A stretch of DNA of 64,000 nucleotides from NCBI GenBank assembly GCA_910578515.1, contig CAJTQR010000003.1, positions 492,119 to 556,118 on the forward strand, in the 5' to 3' direction. Shown piece by piece: positions 8,643 through 17,519 of the stretch. Under the pieces are notes generated by a model that saw only the letters and a list, made by a program, of their open reading frames with translations, was not told where the DNA came from and ran no database searches. Position numbers and translations under genes: made by a program. This DNA is from an uncultured Duncaniella sp. (GTDB taxonomy: Bacteria > Bacteroidota > Bacteroidia > Bacteroidales > Muribaculaceae). Each line of letters begins with the position of its first letter. The stretch's first letter is position 1.

Positions 8643-9206
8643 TTACTTGGAGCAGCAGCCGCCTTCGCATCCGTCGCCGCAAGAGCTGTCAGAGCATCCT
8701 CCGCCACAGCCGCCGCAGCCGCAAGTGGGGTGGAGTTCCTCGGGAGTTGCATCGCGCACCACTTCTACTTTGCCTTTGAAGCGGAGGTCTTTGCCAACGA
8801 GCGGATGATTGAAGTCCATCTTCACGATTTTGTCGGTGACTTCGAGAACCTTACCGGTAATACGGAAGCCGTCGGCAGTCTGCATGGGGATGTAAGCACC
8901 TTTCTTCACGGCTTCGGCGTCAAATTTGCCATCGACTGTGAAGATATCCTTGTCGAGTTCAGCCACATCGTCGGGGTTGTAGGGGAAACCTTCGGCAGAG
9001 GGGACGAGCACATCGAATGTACGACCGGCTTCGAGTCCTTCGAGCGCGAGCTCAAGAGGACGGAGCAAACCGGGAGTCACGCCAAATATAAAGCGCTCGG
9101 GCTCGGTGGGTTCAACGGTGTGAACGGCAGTTTCGGTGCCATCGGGGGCTACTTCAAAGAGTTCGTAGCTGATTTCGACATATTTGCCGGGGAGAATTTT
9201 TTCCAT
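8643..9206 (-). CDS. SlyD-like FKBP-type peptidyl-prolyl isomerase with Cys-rich tail
   Basis: A 187-residue cytoplasmic protein. The FKBP half-domains (residues 1-70 and about 120-155) surround an IF chaperone insert, and MDFNHPLVGKDLRFKGKV near residue 135-150 is the SlyD signature. The last 28 residues form a Gly/Cys tail with eight cysteines (from PTCGCGGCGGGC to GGCCSK), in place of the His-rich tail of E. coli SlyD; such tails bind nickel, zinc or other soft metals. SlyD helps proline-limited folding and metallocentre assembly. It lies between the zinc-ribbon gene and efp with 40-bp gaps. Confidence 0.9.
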   Translation of the reverse strand: MEKILPGKYVEISYELFEVAPDGTETAVHTVEPTEPERFIFGVTPGLLRPLELALEGLEAGRTFDVLVPSAEGFPYNPDDVAELDKDIFTVDGKFDAEAVKKGAYIPMQTADGFRITGKVLEVTDKIVKMDFNHPLVGKDLRFKGKVEVVRDATPEELHPTCGCGGCGGGCSDSSCGDGCEGGCCSK

Positions 9207-9247
9207 AATAAAATTTTTTAGAGTTGGTGTGGGTGTGTATGGGATGA

Positions 9248-10021
9248 TTAAGCTTCACCCTCGGTCACTCCTGCCAGCTCCGGGTCAATCATAATGCGAC
9301 CGCAGTATTCGCACACTATGATTTTCTTGTGCATCTTTATTTCCATCTGACGCTGCGGTGGAATGCGGTTGAAGCATCCGCCACATGCGTTGCGCTGGAT
9401 GTAGACCACGCCGAGACCGTTGCGGGCATTCTTGCGGATACGCTTGAACGCTGTGAGGGTGCGGGGGTCAATCTTCGGTTCGATTTCCTTGGCCTGAAGG
9501 CGGAGGCGTTCCTCGTCCTTCTTGGTCTCGGATACGATTTCCTCAAGCTGCTGGCGCTTTTCAGCAAGGCTGTGGTTGCGGTCAGTGAGGGTCATCTCAG
9601 CGTTGGCGATGTCAGCGCTCTTGGTCTCGATTTCGCGTGCGAACTGGTGGATACGTTTTTCGGAGAGCTGGATTTCGAGGGTCTGAAACTCAATCTCTTT
9701 TGATAACAAATCAAACTCTCGATTGTTGCGGACATTGTCGAGTTGCTGCTTGTAGGTTGCAATCTGATTCTGAGCCGCTTCAATCTTATGTTTTTCCTGA
9801 GCTGACTTGGAACGTAGTTCCTCGATTTCGGCACGGAATTTTTCGATGCGGGTGTGGAGACCTTCGATGCTATCTTCCAAGTCGCGGACTTCGCCGGGGA
9901 GCTCGCCACGCACAGTCTTGATGCGGTCGATTTCCGACAGGATGGTCTGGAGCTCGTAGAGAGCACGCAATCTTTGCTCTACTGAGAGCGCTTGTTCGGT
10001 TTTGGTTTGCTCTGTCGCCAT
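9248..10021 (-). CDS. coiled-coil protein with C-terminal C4 zinc ribbon
   Basis: A 257-residue protein. Residues about 15-185 are a long heptad-rich coiled coil full of Glu, Lys, Gln and Arg. The C terminus carries a four-Cys zinc ribbon, CGGCFNRIPPQ...CEYCGRIM, with the two Cys pairs separated by about 22 residues. This is the widespread zf-RING_7 (DUF164-like) family, often thought to act on nucleic acids or as adaptor proteins, without an established role. It is next to a Nif3-like gene (25 bp upstream), a pairing that recurs widely in Bacteroidetes and Firmicutes and suggests a shared function. Confidence 0.88.
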   Translation of the reverse strand: MATEQTKTEQALSVEQRLRALYELQTILSEIDRIKTVRGELPGEVRDLEDSIEGLHTRIEKFRAEIEELRSKSAQEKHKIEAAQNQIATYKQQLDNVRNNREFDLLSKEIEFQTLEIQLSEKRIHQFAREIETKSADIANAEMTLTDRNHSLAEKRQQLEEIVSETKKDEERLRLQAKEIEPKIDPRTLTAFKRIRKNARNGLGVVYIQRNACGGCFNRIPPQRQMEIKMHKKIIVCEYCGRIMIDPELAGVTEGEA

Positions 10022-10046
10022 ATATAATTTGGATTTTATACTCGAT

Positions 10047-10844
10047 TTATATGTATTTTACCGGATTTTGCTCGGTGTCGGACATACGGACTGCAAAGTT
10101 AGGAAATTTTTCCGAGATAATGGTCGAAAAAATTGATTTAGTGCATTTTTCGCTCTCAAAATGCCCGGTGTCGATGATGAAAATCTGCTTTCCGAAGTCG
10201 ACGAAGTCATGGTAGCGGGTGTCGGAGGTGACGTAGGCGTCGGCGCCCGCAGCTATGGCGCGGGTTATGAATTCGCCTCCCGAGCCGCTTGTGAGGGCGA
10301 GCGTCCTGACAGTCGGTGAGGCATCGGAGCCTGATGAGCATCTCACCACCGGTGAGCCGTAGACCTCTTTTACCTTGACCACCGTCTCCTCACGGGTGAG
10401 AGGTGTGGGGAAGTGACCTATTATACCCAATCCCGTGTCAGGTGAACCGGGCTGTGGGGCGAGCACGCTCACGTCGGTTAGTCCGAGCATGGCGGCAAGA
10501 CGATGTGACACACCTTGCGGAGCGCTGTCCAACGCGGTGTGGGATGAGTAGACTCCTATGCCTGCCCGGATGGCTGATAGCACGGCGGTCTCAACCTGTG
10601 TCTCGCCTGTGATATGACGCAGCCCCTTGAATATCAGCGGATGGTGCGATATGATGAGGTCGCACCCCTTGGCTGCGGCTTCATCGACCACTGCCGGAGT
10701 CACGTCAAGACATGTCATTACACCCGAGCATGGAGAGTCGGGGGCCATGGGGCGCACTTGCCAGCCCGTGTTGTCCCATGATTCCTGGAGCGAGGGGTTG
10801 GCAAAGGCTTCTATGGCTGAGATGATATCTCTGAATGTTGGCAC
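10047..10844 (-). CDS. Nif3-like dinuclear metal centre protein
   Basis: A 265-residue member of the Nif3/YbgI (GTP cyclohydrolase 1 type 2-like) family. Metal ligands are visible in ISHHPLIFKGLRHITG (residues about 65-80), SSHTALDSAPQGV, and the C-terminal TGHFESE. Members form toroidal hexamers with two bound metals. The enzymatic role is unresolved; phosphohydrolase activity has been suggested. It follows aspS by only 6 bp and precedes the zinc-ribbon gene, so it is clearly within that operon. Confidence 0.93.
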   Translation of the reverse strand: MPTFRDIISAIEAFANPSLQESWDNTGWQVRPMAPDSPCSGVMTCLDVTPAVVDEAAAKGCDLIISHHPLIFKGLRHITGETQVETAVLSAIRAGIGVYSSHTALDSAPQGVSHRLAAMLGLTDVSVLAPQPGSPDTGLGIIGHFPTPLTREETVVKVKEVYGSPVVRCSSGSDASPTVRTLALTSGSGGEFITRAIAAGADAYVTSDTRYHDFVDFGKQIFIIDTGHFESEKCTKSIFSTIISEKFPNFAVRMSDTEQNPVKYI

Positions 10845-10850
10845 TATTTC

Positions 10851-12608
10851 TTATTTCTCTTTTAAGTCGAGTCGTATCTGGAGTTCGTCGAGCTGTGAGT
10901 CGTCAATAGCCGATGGTGCGTCAATCATCATGTCGCGACCCGAATTGTTTTTCGGGAATGCAATCACGTCGCGGATAGAGTCGAGACCTGCGAGGATTGA
11001 CACGAAGCGGTCAAAGCCGAATGCAAGACCACCGTGAGGGGGCGCTCCATACTTGAAGGCGTTCATGAGGAAGCCGAATTTGTACTGCGCATCCTCTTCG
11101 GTGAGACCGAGTAGACGGAACATCTTGTCCTGAAGCTCTGCTTCGTGGATACGTATTGAGCCGCCGCCGAGCTCGTTGCCGTTTACCACCATGTCGTAGG
11201 CTGTGGCGCGGACGTTGCCTGTGTCGGAGTCGAGCTTGTCGATATCGTCGGGGTTGGGAGCGGTGAAGGGGTGGTGCATGGCGTAGTAGCGCTGTGTCTC
11301 ATCATCCCATTCAAACAGCGGGAAGTCAATCACCCAGAGGCAAGAGAACTTCTGCGGGTCGCGGAAACCGAGGCGTGAACCCATTTCGAGACGGAGCTCG
11401 CACAGCTGCTTGCGGGTCTTCATGGTCTGTCCTGCCAGGATGAGCATGAGGTCGCCGGGCTTTGCGCCACCGCGTTCGGCCCACTTGCGGAGGTCATCCT
11501 CAGAATAGAACTTCGATACTGACGATTTGATGGAGCCATCTTCCTCGACTTTAACCCACATGAGACCCTTGGCTCCAATCTGAGGACGCTTCACAAAGTC
11601 GGTGAGCTGGTCGAGCTGCTTGCGGGTATAACCTGCGCATCCGGGAGCTACAATCATGCCTACATATTCGGCATCATCGAGCACAGCGAAGCCATGACCT
11701 TCGGTGAGGTCCTTGATTTCCACAAACTCCATGCCGAAACGGGTGTCGGGCTTGTCGGAACCGTAGAGGCGCATGGCGTCATGCCATGTCATGCGGGGGA
11801 ATGGCTCGGTGAAGTCGATATCCTTCACATACTTGAATATATGTTTCACGAGACCTTCGAACATCTGGAGCACATCCTCCTGATTTACAAACGACATTTC
11901 GCAGTCGATTTGTGTGAACTCGGGCTGACGGTCGGCGCGGAGGTCCTCGTCACGGAAACATTTCACAATCTGGAAATAACGGTCGAACCCGCTGACCATA
12001 AGAAGCTGCTTGAAGGTCTGGGGTGACTGTGGAAGAGCATAGAACTCACCGGGGTTCATGCGCGATGGCACCACGAAGTCGCGGGCACCTTCGGGAGTGG
12101 ATTTGATGAGCACCGGAGTCTCCACTTCGAGGAAACCTTTGGAGTCAAGGTAACGGCGAATCTCGAATGCCATGCGGTGGCGCAATTCGAGGTTGGCGCG
12201 CACACAGTTGCGGCGCAGGTCGAGATAGCGGTACTTCATGCGGAGGTCGTCGCCACCATCAGTGTCATCCTCGATGGTGAACGGGGGCACCTCGCTACGG
12301 TTGAGCACCTTGAGGTCAGAAGCTATAATCTCAATGTCGCCGGTGGGCAGGTTGGGGTTCTTGCTTGAACGCTCAGCCACTTTTCCGGAAATCTGCACCA
12401 CGAATTCGCGTCCGAGGTGATTGGCGGCGTCGCAGAGGGCAGCGTCAATATCGTTGTTGAACACCACTTGTGTCAATCCGTAACGGTCACGGATATCTAC
12501 AAAAGTCATACCCCCCATTTTACGGGCACGTTGAACCCAACCGGCAAGAGTGACCACCTGACCGGCATCGCCTATGCGGAGTTCCCCGCAAGTTTTAGTC
12601 CTATACAT
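10851..12608 (-). CDS. aspS: aspartyl-tRNA synthetase
   Basis: A 585-residue class II synthetase of the bacterial type. The N-terminal OB fold binds the anticodon (VTLAGWVQRARKMGGMTFVDIRDRYGLTQVVF), motif 2 appears as FRDEDLRADRQPEFTQID, the GAD insertion domain lies at about 290-410, and motif 3 as GGLAFGFDRFVSILAG near the C terminus. It charges tRNA-Asp. Because the window shows no gatABC, whether it is discriminating cannot be judged. It is the first gene of a minus-strand operon that runs to efp, with a consensus promoter at 12702-12733. Confidence 0.97.
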   Translation of the reverse strand: MYRTKTCGELRIGDAGQVVTLAGWVQRARKMGGMTFVDIRDRYGLTQVVFNNDIDAALCDAANHLGREFVVQISGKVAERSSKNPNLPTGDIEIIASDLKVLNRSEVPPFTIEDDTDGGDDLRMKYRYLDLRRNCVRANLELRHRMAFEIRRYLDSKGFLEVETPVLIKSTPEGARDFVVPSRMNPGEFYALPQSPQTFKQLLMVSGFDRYFQIVKCFRDEDLRADRQPEFTQIDCEMSFVNQEDVLQMFEGLVKHIFKYVKDIDFTEPFPRMTWHDAMRLYGSDKPDTRFGMEFVEIKDLTEGHGFAVLDDAEYVGMIVAPGCAGYTRKQLDQLTDFVKRPQIGAKGLMWVKVEEDGSIKSSVSKFYSEDDLRKWAERGGAKPGDLMLILAGQTMKTRKQLCELRLEMGSRLGFRDPQKFSCLWVIDFPLFEWDDETQRYYAMHHPFTAPNPDDIDKLDSDTGNVRATAYDMVVNGNELGGGSIRIHEAELQDKMFRLLGLTEEDAQYKFGFLMNAFKYGAPPHGGLAFGFDRFVSILAGLDSIRDVIAFPKNNSGRDMMIDAPSAIDDSQLDELQIRLDLKEK

Positions 12609-12937
12609 AGAAATTTTTTAAAATTCTGAAGTGATTGGAAAAGACCCGTCACGGAGGCATGAATGAGAGATATGCCGGAGCCGCAGGGGTTCTCCAAGGT
12701 GCAAAATTACAAAGAAATATAAATAAACTCAAAAAAAAGTGCGTATATGTGAAGGAATTTTGTTACTTTCGCTTGTTGAAAAGAAAGAGCGGGTCAAACT
12801 CACGTTTATCAGGCAACCGTAACAATATCCGTAACACTTACGCCTTAACCCGCAGGGGGATATTGCAAAACTAACAAAACAACGAGGGCTGGGAGGCGAA
12901 ACAAAAGCCGCAGCTCCATGTTCAGTGAACTTTCTCT
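12609..12937. other. intergenic region between aspS and dut
   Basis: The 329-bp divergent gap holds the aspS promoter (12702-12733, minus) and the dut leader (plus). The leader shows GCGGGT (12789-12794) pairing with ACCCGC (12848-12853) around a 53-nt section containing two CCGTAACA copies 12 bp apart (12817-12824, 12829-12836). A weak TACTTTCG (12764-12771) is the best -7 candidate for dut. No small gene is convincing. Confidence 0.55.
12702..12733 (-). promoter_or_regulatory. Bacteroidetes-type promoter of the aspS operon
   Basis: On the minus strand TTTG (12730-12733), 20 bp, TAATTTTG (12702-12709). The leader to 12608 would be about 85-90 nt. Confidence 0.8.
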
Positions 12938-13381
12938 ATGGAACGAATCAAAGTAAAAATCATCAATGACTCAGGGCATGAACTGCCCGCATACGAAACA
13001 TTTTCAGCCGCCGGAATGGATGTGCGCGCCAAACTCAGCGAACCTCTTACACTTCAGCCTCTGCAGAGAGCGCTGATACCGACCGGACTGCGCATGCAGC
13101 TCCCGGTGGGATATGAATGCCAGGTGCGTCCACGTTCAGGATTGGCGCTTAAACATGGTATTTCGCTGGTCAACACTCCAGGAACCATTGACGCCGACTA
13201 TCGCGGCGAGATAGGTATCATAGCTATCAATCTCTCCAACGAACCATATACCATCACCGATGGCGAGCGCATAGCGCAGCTTGTGGTGAAGGAGTATGTG
13301 CATGTGACCTGGGAACCTGTGAGCCGCATCGATGAAACCGAGAGGGGGGACGGCGCATTCGGTCATACAGGTGTGAAGTAA
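12938..13381 (+). CDS. dut: dUTP diphosphatase
   Basis: A 147-residue trimeric-type dUTPase that hydrolyses dUTP to dUMP and PPi, limiting uracil in DNA and feeding dTMP synthesis. All five motifs are present: AGMDVRA (I), RPRSGLAL (II), NTPGTIDADYRGEIG (III, with the catalytic Asp), GERIAQLV (IV) and the C-terminal RGDGAFGHTG (V, the P-loop-like lid). Length matches the family. It starts a plus-strand run dut, TPR, DUF4292 and EnvC-like, an order I recognise as usual for Bacteroidales. Confidence 0.97.
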   Translation: MERIKVKIINDSGHELPAYETFSAAGMDVRAKLSEPLTLQPLQRALIPTGLRMQLPVGYECQVRPRSGLALKHGISLVNTPGTIDADYRGEIGIIAINLSNEPYTITDGERIAQLVVKEYVHVTWEPVSRIDETERGDGAFGHTGVK

Positions 13382-13409
13382 TCCATCCCTTTATCAGAAA
13401 TTTTGATTT

Positions 13410-15149
13410 ATGAAAAAACTCCCGTTTATAGTACTTGCCATTATGGCGCTCGGATTCCTGACCGCCATTGCCAAGGCACGCCGCGGACCCACCGAGCAGG
13501 ATGTACGCAAGGCTGATTATCTCTATCTGGAAGCGCTGAGAGTGAAGTCGCAGGGTAACGGCGATGCCGCTTTCGAATTGCTGCAGCGTGCACGAGAGCT
13601 TAACCCCGAAGATGAGGAGATAGGCGAGGAGCTCGCCGGATATGTGCTCAGCATCTCGGAAGGTGACTCCATGGTGGTGGCCGAAGGGGTTGAGATGATG
13701 CGGGAGTATTATGAGAAGAATCCCGGTGACTATTTCGCTAGTGTGAAATATGCTTTGCTCAACGAGCAGCTGCTCAATCGCGACGAGGCTTTGAGGGTGT
13801 GGAAGGACCTCCATTCCCGTTATCCCGAGCGTGAAGAGGTGACCTATCGCTATGCACAGACCCTTGGGCTGGGTGGTGGCGAGGAGGACCGCAACAAAGC
13901 CATAGCCGTTTATGACTCTCTGGAAGCGCTGACCGGAAAGAGCATACCGCTTTCTACAAAAAAAATCCAGCTCTACTATAATGCCAACGATACTTCCAGC
14001 ATACTCAGTGAGGTAGATGAGCTGCGCGCGTCGAGCCCAAACAGCGTGGATTACCTTGTGTTCTCGGGGGATATCTACTCGATGTTCAAACACAACGAGG
14101 AGGCAAAGGGATTTTATGACAAAGCATGTGACATAGACCCGTCAAGCGGTCTGGCATACTATTCAAGGGCGCAGTTCTATAAGTCGCTCGGTGACTCTGC
14201 GGCATTCGACAGCGAGGTGTTCCAGGCGCTTAAACAGGATAATCTTGATGTGGACACCAAGCTTGTGATACTTCGCAGTTACATTCAGGAAATGTACAAC
14301 GACAGTGTTCAGCAGCCCCGTATACGTCAGCTTTTTGATGTAATCATAGACCAGCATCCTCATGAACATGACCTCCACGACATGTATGCCCGCTATCTCA
14401 TCATCGCCAAGGACTATGCCGGCGCGGCTGCTCAGGAGGAACTTACACTTGACCTTGACCCTGCCGACGAAGAAGGGTGGGAGATGCTCACTTCGCTCTA
14501 CCTTCAGGAAGAGAATCTCGAGAAAGCCGAGGAGGCGGTGATAAGGTCGTTGCGTTACTATCCTGAGAATGCCAAGCAGTATCTTGTGCTCGGTTCCATC
14601 TATTCGCAGCAGGGTAAGCGTGATATGGCGTCGATGGAGTATGAGAAGGGCCTTGCCCTCACCGATTCGACCGATGTGACGCTTCTTTCGAGCATCTATG
14701 GCGCTATAGGTGACAATTTCTATGCCGGTGAGATGGCTGACTCCGCGTTTGTGTATTATAAGAAGGCATTGCTATATAATCCCACCAATTATCTCGCACT
14801 CAACAACTGCGCCTACTATCTGGCGTGTGAGGGTAAGGACCTCGATGAAGCACTCAGCATGATAGAAAAGGTGATGGCTGTTGAGACTGACAATCCTACC
14901 TCGATGGACACTTACGCATGGGTGCTGTTCAAACGCAAGGATTATGCAAAGGCGCGCGAGGTGATTGACCGTACTCTCGAACTTACTGAAGAGGATTCAG
15001 CCGACTTGCTTGAACATGCTGGAGACATCTACTTTATGGATGGAGAGCCGGAACAGGCGGTGGAATTCTGGAAATCCGCTCTGAAGCTTGACCCCGACAA
15101 TGAACTGCTCGGGCGCAAGGTGAAACATAAAACATACTTTTTCAAATGA
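13410..15149 (+). CDS. exported TPR protein
   Basis: A 579-residue protein made almost entirely of tetratricopeptide repeats after an N-terminal hydrophobic export or anchor segment (residues 3-21). Repeats such as DNLDVDTKL, PADEEGWEMLTSLYLQEENLEKAEEAVIRSLRYYPEN and the last one near residues 545-570 have the W/LG/Y/A/P TPR spacing. TPR arrays are protein-interaction scaffolds; its placement next to a LolB-like DUF4292 lipoprotein and an EnvC-like protein points to cell-envelope assembly, which is inference. Its stop overlaps the next start by ATGA at 15146-15149, showing translational coupling. Confidence 0.88.
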   Translation: MKKLPFIVLAIMALGFLTAIAKARRGPTEQDVRKADYLYLEALRVKSQGNGDAAFELLQRARELNPEDEEIGEELAGYVLSISEGDSMVVAEGVEMMREYYEKNPGDYFASVKYALLNEQLLNRDEALRVWKDLHSRYPEREEVTYRYAQTLGLGGGEEDRNKAIAVYDSLEALTGKSIPLSTKKIQLYYNANDTSSILSEVDELRASSPNSVDYLVFSGDIYSMFKHNEEAKGFYDKACDIDPSSGLAYYSRAQFYKSLGDSAAFDSEVFQALKQDNLDVDTKLVILRSYIQEMYNDSVQQPRIRQLFDVIIDQHPHEHDLHDMYARYLIIAKDYAGAAAQEELTLDLDPADEEGWEMLTSLYLQEENLEKAEEAVIRSLRYYPENAKQYLVLGSIYSQQGKRDMASMEYEKGLALTDSTDVTLLSSIYGAIGDNFYAGEMADSAFVYYKKALLYNPTNYLALNNCAYYLACEGKDLDEALSMIEKVMAVETDNPTSMDTYAWVLFKRKDYAKAREVIDRTLELTEEDSADLLEHAGDIYFMDGEPEQAVEFWKSALKLDPDNELLGRKVKHKTYFFK

Positions 15150-15994
15150 AATTAAAATATCTGTTCATCACTGTTGTGTCAATGCTGGTGCTTGCATCGT
15201 GCGGAAGTGGGAAGCATGCCACCGGACCATCGGGATATGAGGTCACCAATCCCAATGCCCCTCTGGCAAAAAAAGAATTACGTGAGCGTTTTGCATCGCT
15301 CGAAGGGTCGTATCTTGACTGGCAGGATGTAAAAGTGCCGGTGAAGCTGAAGCTTAAAAGCCCGAAGTCGTTCAATGTGAGCGGTACGATGACCATGACA
15401 CGCGAACGGTCGATATATCTGTCTATGAGAGTGTTCGGTATAGAGGTGGCATCGATGATGGTCACCACCGACTCAATCTACGCGCTCTACAAGATGGATA
15501 AAATCTACTTTGCGGAGGATATAGCCGGTTTTCTTGGCGATGTCCCCGCTACCGTGGGAAATCTGCAGGACCTCTTGTTGGGACGTGTGTTCCAGATACG
15601 GTATTCTCGTCCGGAAGTGTCGCACTGCTCGCTGGCAGGTACTCAGGGCGAATGGTTAATCACCCCCTCAGGTGCCCCGAGAGGTATCACGTATGAGTTT
15701 GCTGTGCAGATGCCCGACAACAGGGTGCGCACCATGAGTGTCAACGTGCCGGGTCGCAAGCCGATTGTTGCTACCTACTCCGATTTTGAAAATACCGAAG
15801 CAGGTGCCGTGGCCGGAACAACGGAGATAGAGACCTCCACATCCAAAACATCACTCAATGCGGAACTTGAATTTAATTTCAACAAAGCTGAGTGGAATAC
15901 CGGTGGCATCAAGTCGTGGAGCACTCCGCGCGGCTATCGCCGTGTCACAAAAGCGCAGGTGATGAAAATTCTCAACAGTCTCGGTAAGATTTGA
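15146..15994 (+). CDS. DUF4292 lipoprotein
   Basis: A 282-residue lipoprotein with signal peptide and lipobox LASC (Cys19). The remainder matches the Bacteroidetes DUF4292 family: a beta-rich fold with SLEGSYLDWQDVKVPVKLKL, MTMTRERSIYLSMRVFGIEVASMMVTTDSIYALYKMDK and DLLLGRVF. The layout resembles LolB/LppX half-barrel lipid-binding lipoproteins, which would suit transport of lipids or lipoproteins; that is inference. It is translationally coupled to the upstream TPR gene and precedes the EnvC-like gene by 26 bp. Confidence 0.85.
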   Translation: MKLKYLFITVVSMLVLASCGSGKHATGPSGYEVTNPNAPLAKKELRERFASLEGSYLDWQDVKVPVKLKLKSPKSFNVSGTMTMTRERSIYLSMRVFGIEVASMMVTTDSIYALYKMDKIYFAEDIAGFLGDVPATVGNLQDLLLGRVFQIRYSRPEVSHCSLAGTQGEWLITPSGAPRGITYEFAVQMPDNRVRTMSVNVPGRKPIVATYSDFENTEAGAVAGTTEIETSTSKTSLNAELEFNFNKAEWNTGGIKSWSTPRGYRRVTKAQVMKILNSLGKI

Positions 15995-16020
15995 TTTCTC
16001 AGGTATAGAAATAAGGCGCT

Positions 16021-17421
16021 ATGGGTAAATCAACATTGTGTAGATGCTTGCTCAGGGTCATTATGGTGATGATGGCTCTGCTCATTGTGGTACCTGCGGC
16101 AGAGGCGCAGCGTCAGAAACGTACAACTAAGAGTACCCAAGTCACTAAACGTACACGTAAATCCAGCAAAGTGCGGAGTATGGAATTGGTGAAGAAGGAT
16201 AAGAACACCACACAGCGCCGCATATCCGAGACCACTACCAAGATAAAGACTAACGAAAAGGAGCTAAACCGTCAGCTCAACAAATTGAATTCGCTTAATG
16301 CCGACATTGAGTCAAACAAGGTCGTGGTGCATAGTCTCCGTGCTACTGTTGATTCTTTGGGTACACAAATATCCATCACTTCCGACTCTATCACCGTGCT
16401 GGAGAAGGAACTTGATAATATGCGTCAGGCTTATGTACAGGCGTTGAAGCAGATGCAGCCTCATTACGGGGAAATGGATATGCTCACGTTTATCTTCTCC
16501 TCCAAGGATTTCGGTGAGGCTTACCGCCGCATCAGGTATCTGCGTCAGTTCTCGTCATGGCGCGACCGTAAGACAGCCGATATAGAGGAGGCGATTAAGC
16601 GGGTGGAGGAACGCCGCGCGCATCTTTCATCACTGAAGCATAGCCAGAGCACAGCCTATCGCAAGGCTGAGGAGGCGCAAAGGTTGCTTGCGCGGCAGCA
16701 GGATGAATCAAACATGATGGTCAACAACCTCCGGAAGGAGGATGCCTCGCTGCGCGCGGCTCTCACGGAGCACAAACGCCGTGCCGCCGCCCTTGACAAG
16801 GAACTTGACCGTCTTATCGCCGCCGAGCAGGCACGCATAGCCCGCGAGGAGGCTGAGAAGAAGCGTAAGGAACAAGCTGCCGCAGCAGGAAATAAGAGTA
16901 AGGGTAAGAATGACGGTGCCGCCGGAACCACGCCTTCGGCAAAGGATGTGGCATCGGCAAATGCCAAGACTCAGACCGCGGCACAGACTTCGGCTGCCGA
17001 GCTCAGCGGCTCCTTTGCCAACAATAAAGGTCGACTGTTGTTTCCCGTAGCCGGAAGCTATAAGATAGTGCGCAACTTCGGACGTCAGCCACATCCGACT
17101 CTCCGACATGTTGAAACCGATAATTCGGGTATTGACATAGAAGTAGGCAGAGGAGCGCAGGCGCGTGCGGTATTTGCAGGAAAAGTATCGGCTATATTCA
17201 AGCAGGATGGCTTTAACTCCATAGTCATGATTCGTCATGGCAAGTATATAACAATTTATGCCGGGCTCGCCGGTGTGGGCGTGAAGCAGGGTGACACAGT
17301 GAAGGCAGGGCAACCTTTGGGGACTATCTATTCTGACCCCGAGGACTCCAACCGTACTATACTTCACTTTGAAATCCGGCATGAGCGTCAGAAACTTAAC
17401 CCGACACAATGGGTGAGGTAA
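16021..17421 (+). CDS. EnvC-like murein hydrolase activator (degenerate LytM/M23)
   Basis: A 466-residue exported protein. Signal peptide (to AEA near residue 30), two coiled-coil blocks (about 60-140 and 180-285), an Ala/Lys-rich linker, and a C-terminal LytM domain (about 340-466). The zinc ligands of active M23 peptidases are changed: the H-x-G-x-D position reads NSGIDI and the H of the H-x-H pair reads YAGL, while LHFEIRH is kept. That pattern is EnvC-like, so it should activate amidases for septal peptidoglycan splitting rather than cut itself. Adjacent dut-TPR-DUF4292 genes form the likely operon. Confidence 0.88.
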   Translation: MGKSTLCRCLLRVIMVMMALLIVVPAAEAQRQKRTTKSTQVTKRTRKSSKVRSMELVKKDKNTTQRRISETTTKIKTNEKELNRQLNKLNSLNADIESNKVVVHSLRATVDSLGTQISITSDSITVLEKELDNMRQAYVQALKQMQPHYGEMDMLTFIFSSKDFGEAYRRIRYLRQFSSWRDRKTADIEEAIKRVEERRAHLSSLKHSQSTAYRKAEEAQRLLARQQDESNMMVNNLRKEDASLRAALTEHKRRAAALDKELDRLIAAEQARIAREEAEKKRKEQAAAAGNKSKGKNDGAAGTTPSAKDVASANAKTQTAAQTSAAELSGSFANNKGRLLFPVAGSYKIVRNFGRQPHPTLRHVETDNSGIDIEVGRGAQARAVFAGKVSAIFKQDGFNSIVMIRHGKYITIYAGLAGVGVKQGDTVKAGQPLGTIYSDPEDSNRTILHFEIRHERQKLNPTQWVR

Positions 17422-17519
17422 AATAGCCACAAGACATAAGGCCTATGGCTATGTGAACAGACCTGCGGTATAAAACCAATTGACCGTTCTGTCTGTTAGT
17501 ATTAACAAACGTATTGAAA

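Noticed and set aside
12635..12874. 79-codon frame between aspS and dut
   Set aside because: It runs across the aspS promoter and a possible dut leader and has no recognisable features.
13254..14093. 279-codon open frame antisense to dut and the TPR gene
   Set aside because: Both sense genes have clear families; the antisense frame is a codon-use shadow.
16708..17430. 240-codon frame antisense to the EnvC-like gene
   Set aside because: It overlaps the LytM domain and coiled coil of the real gene and has no domain of its own.
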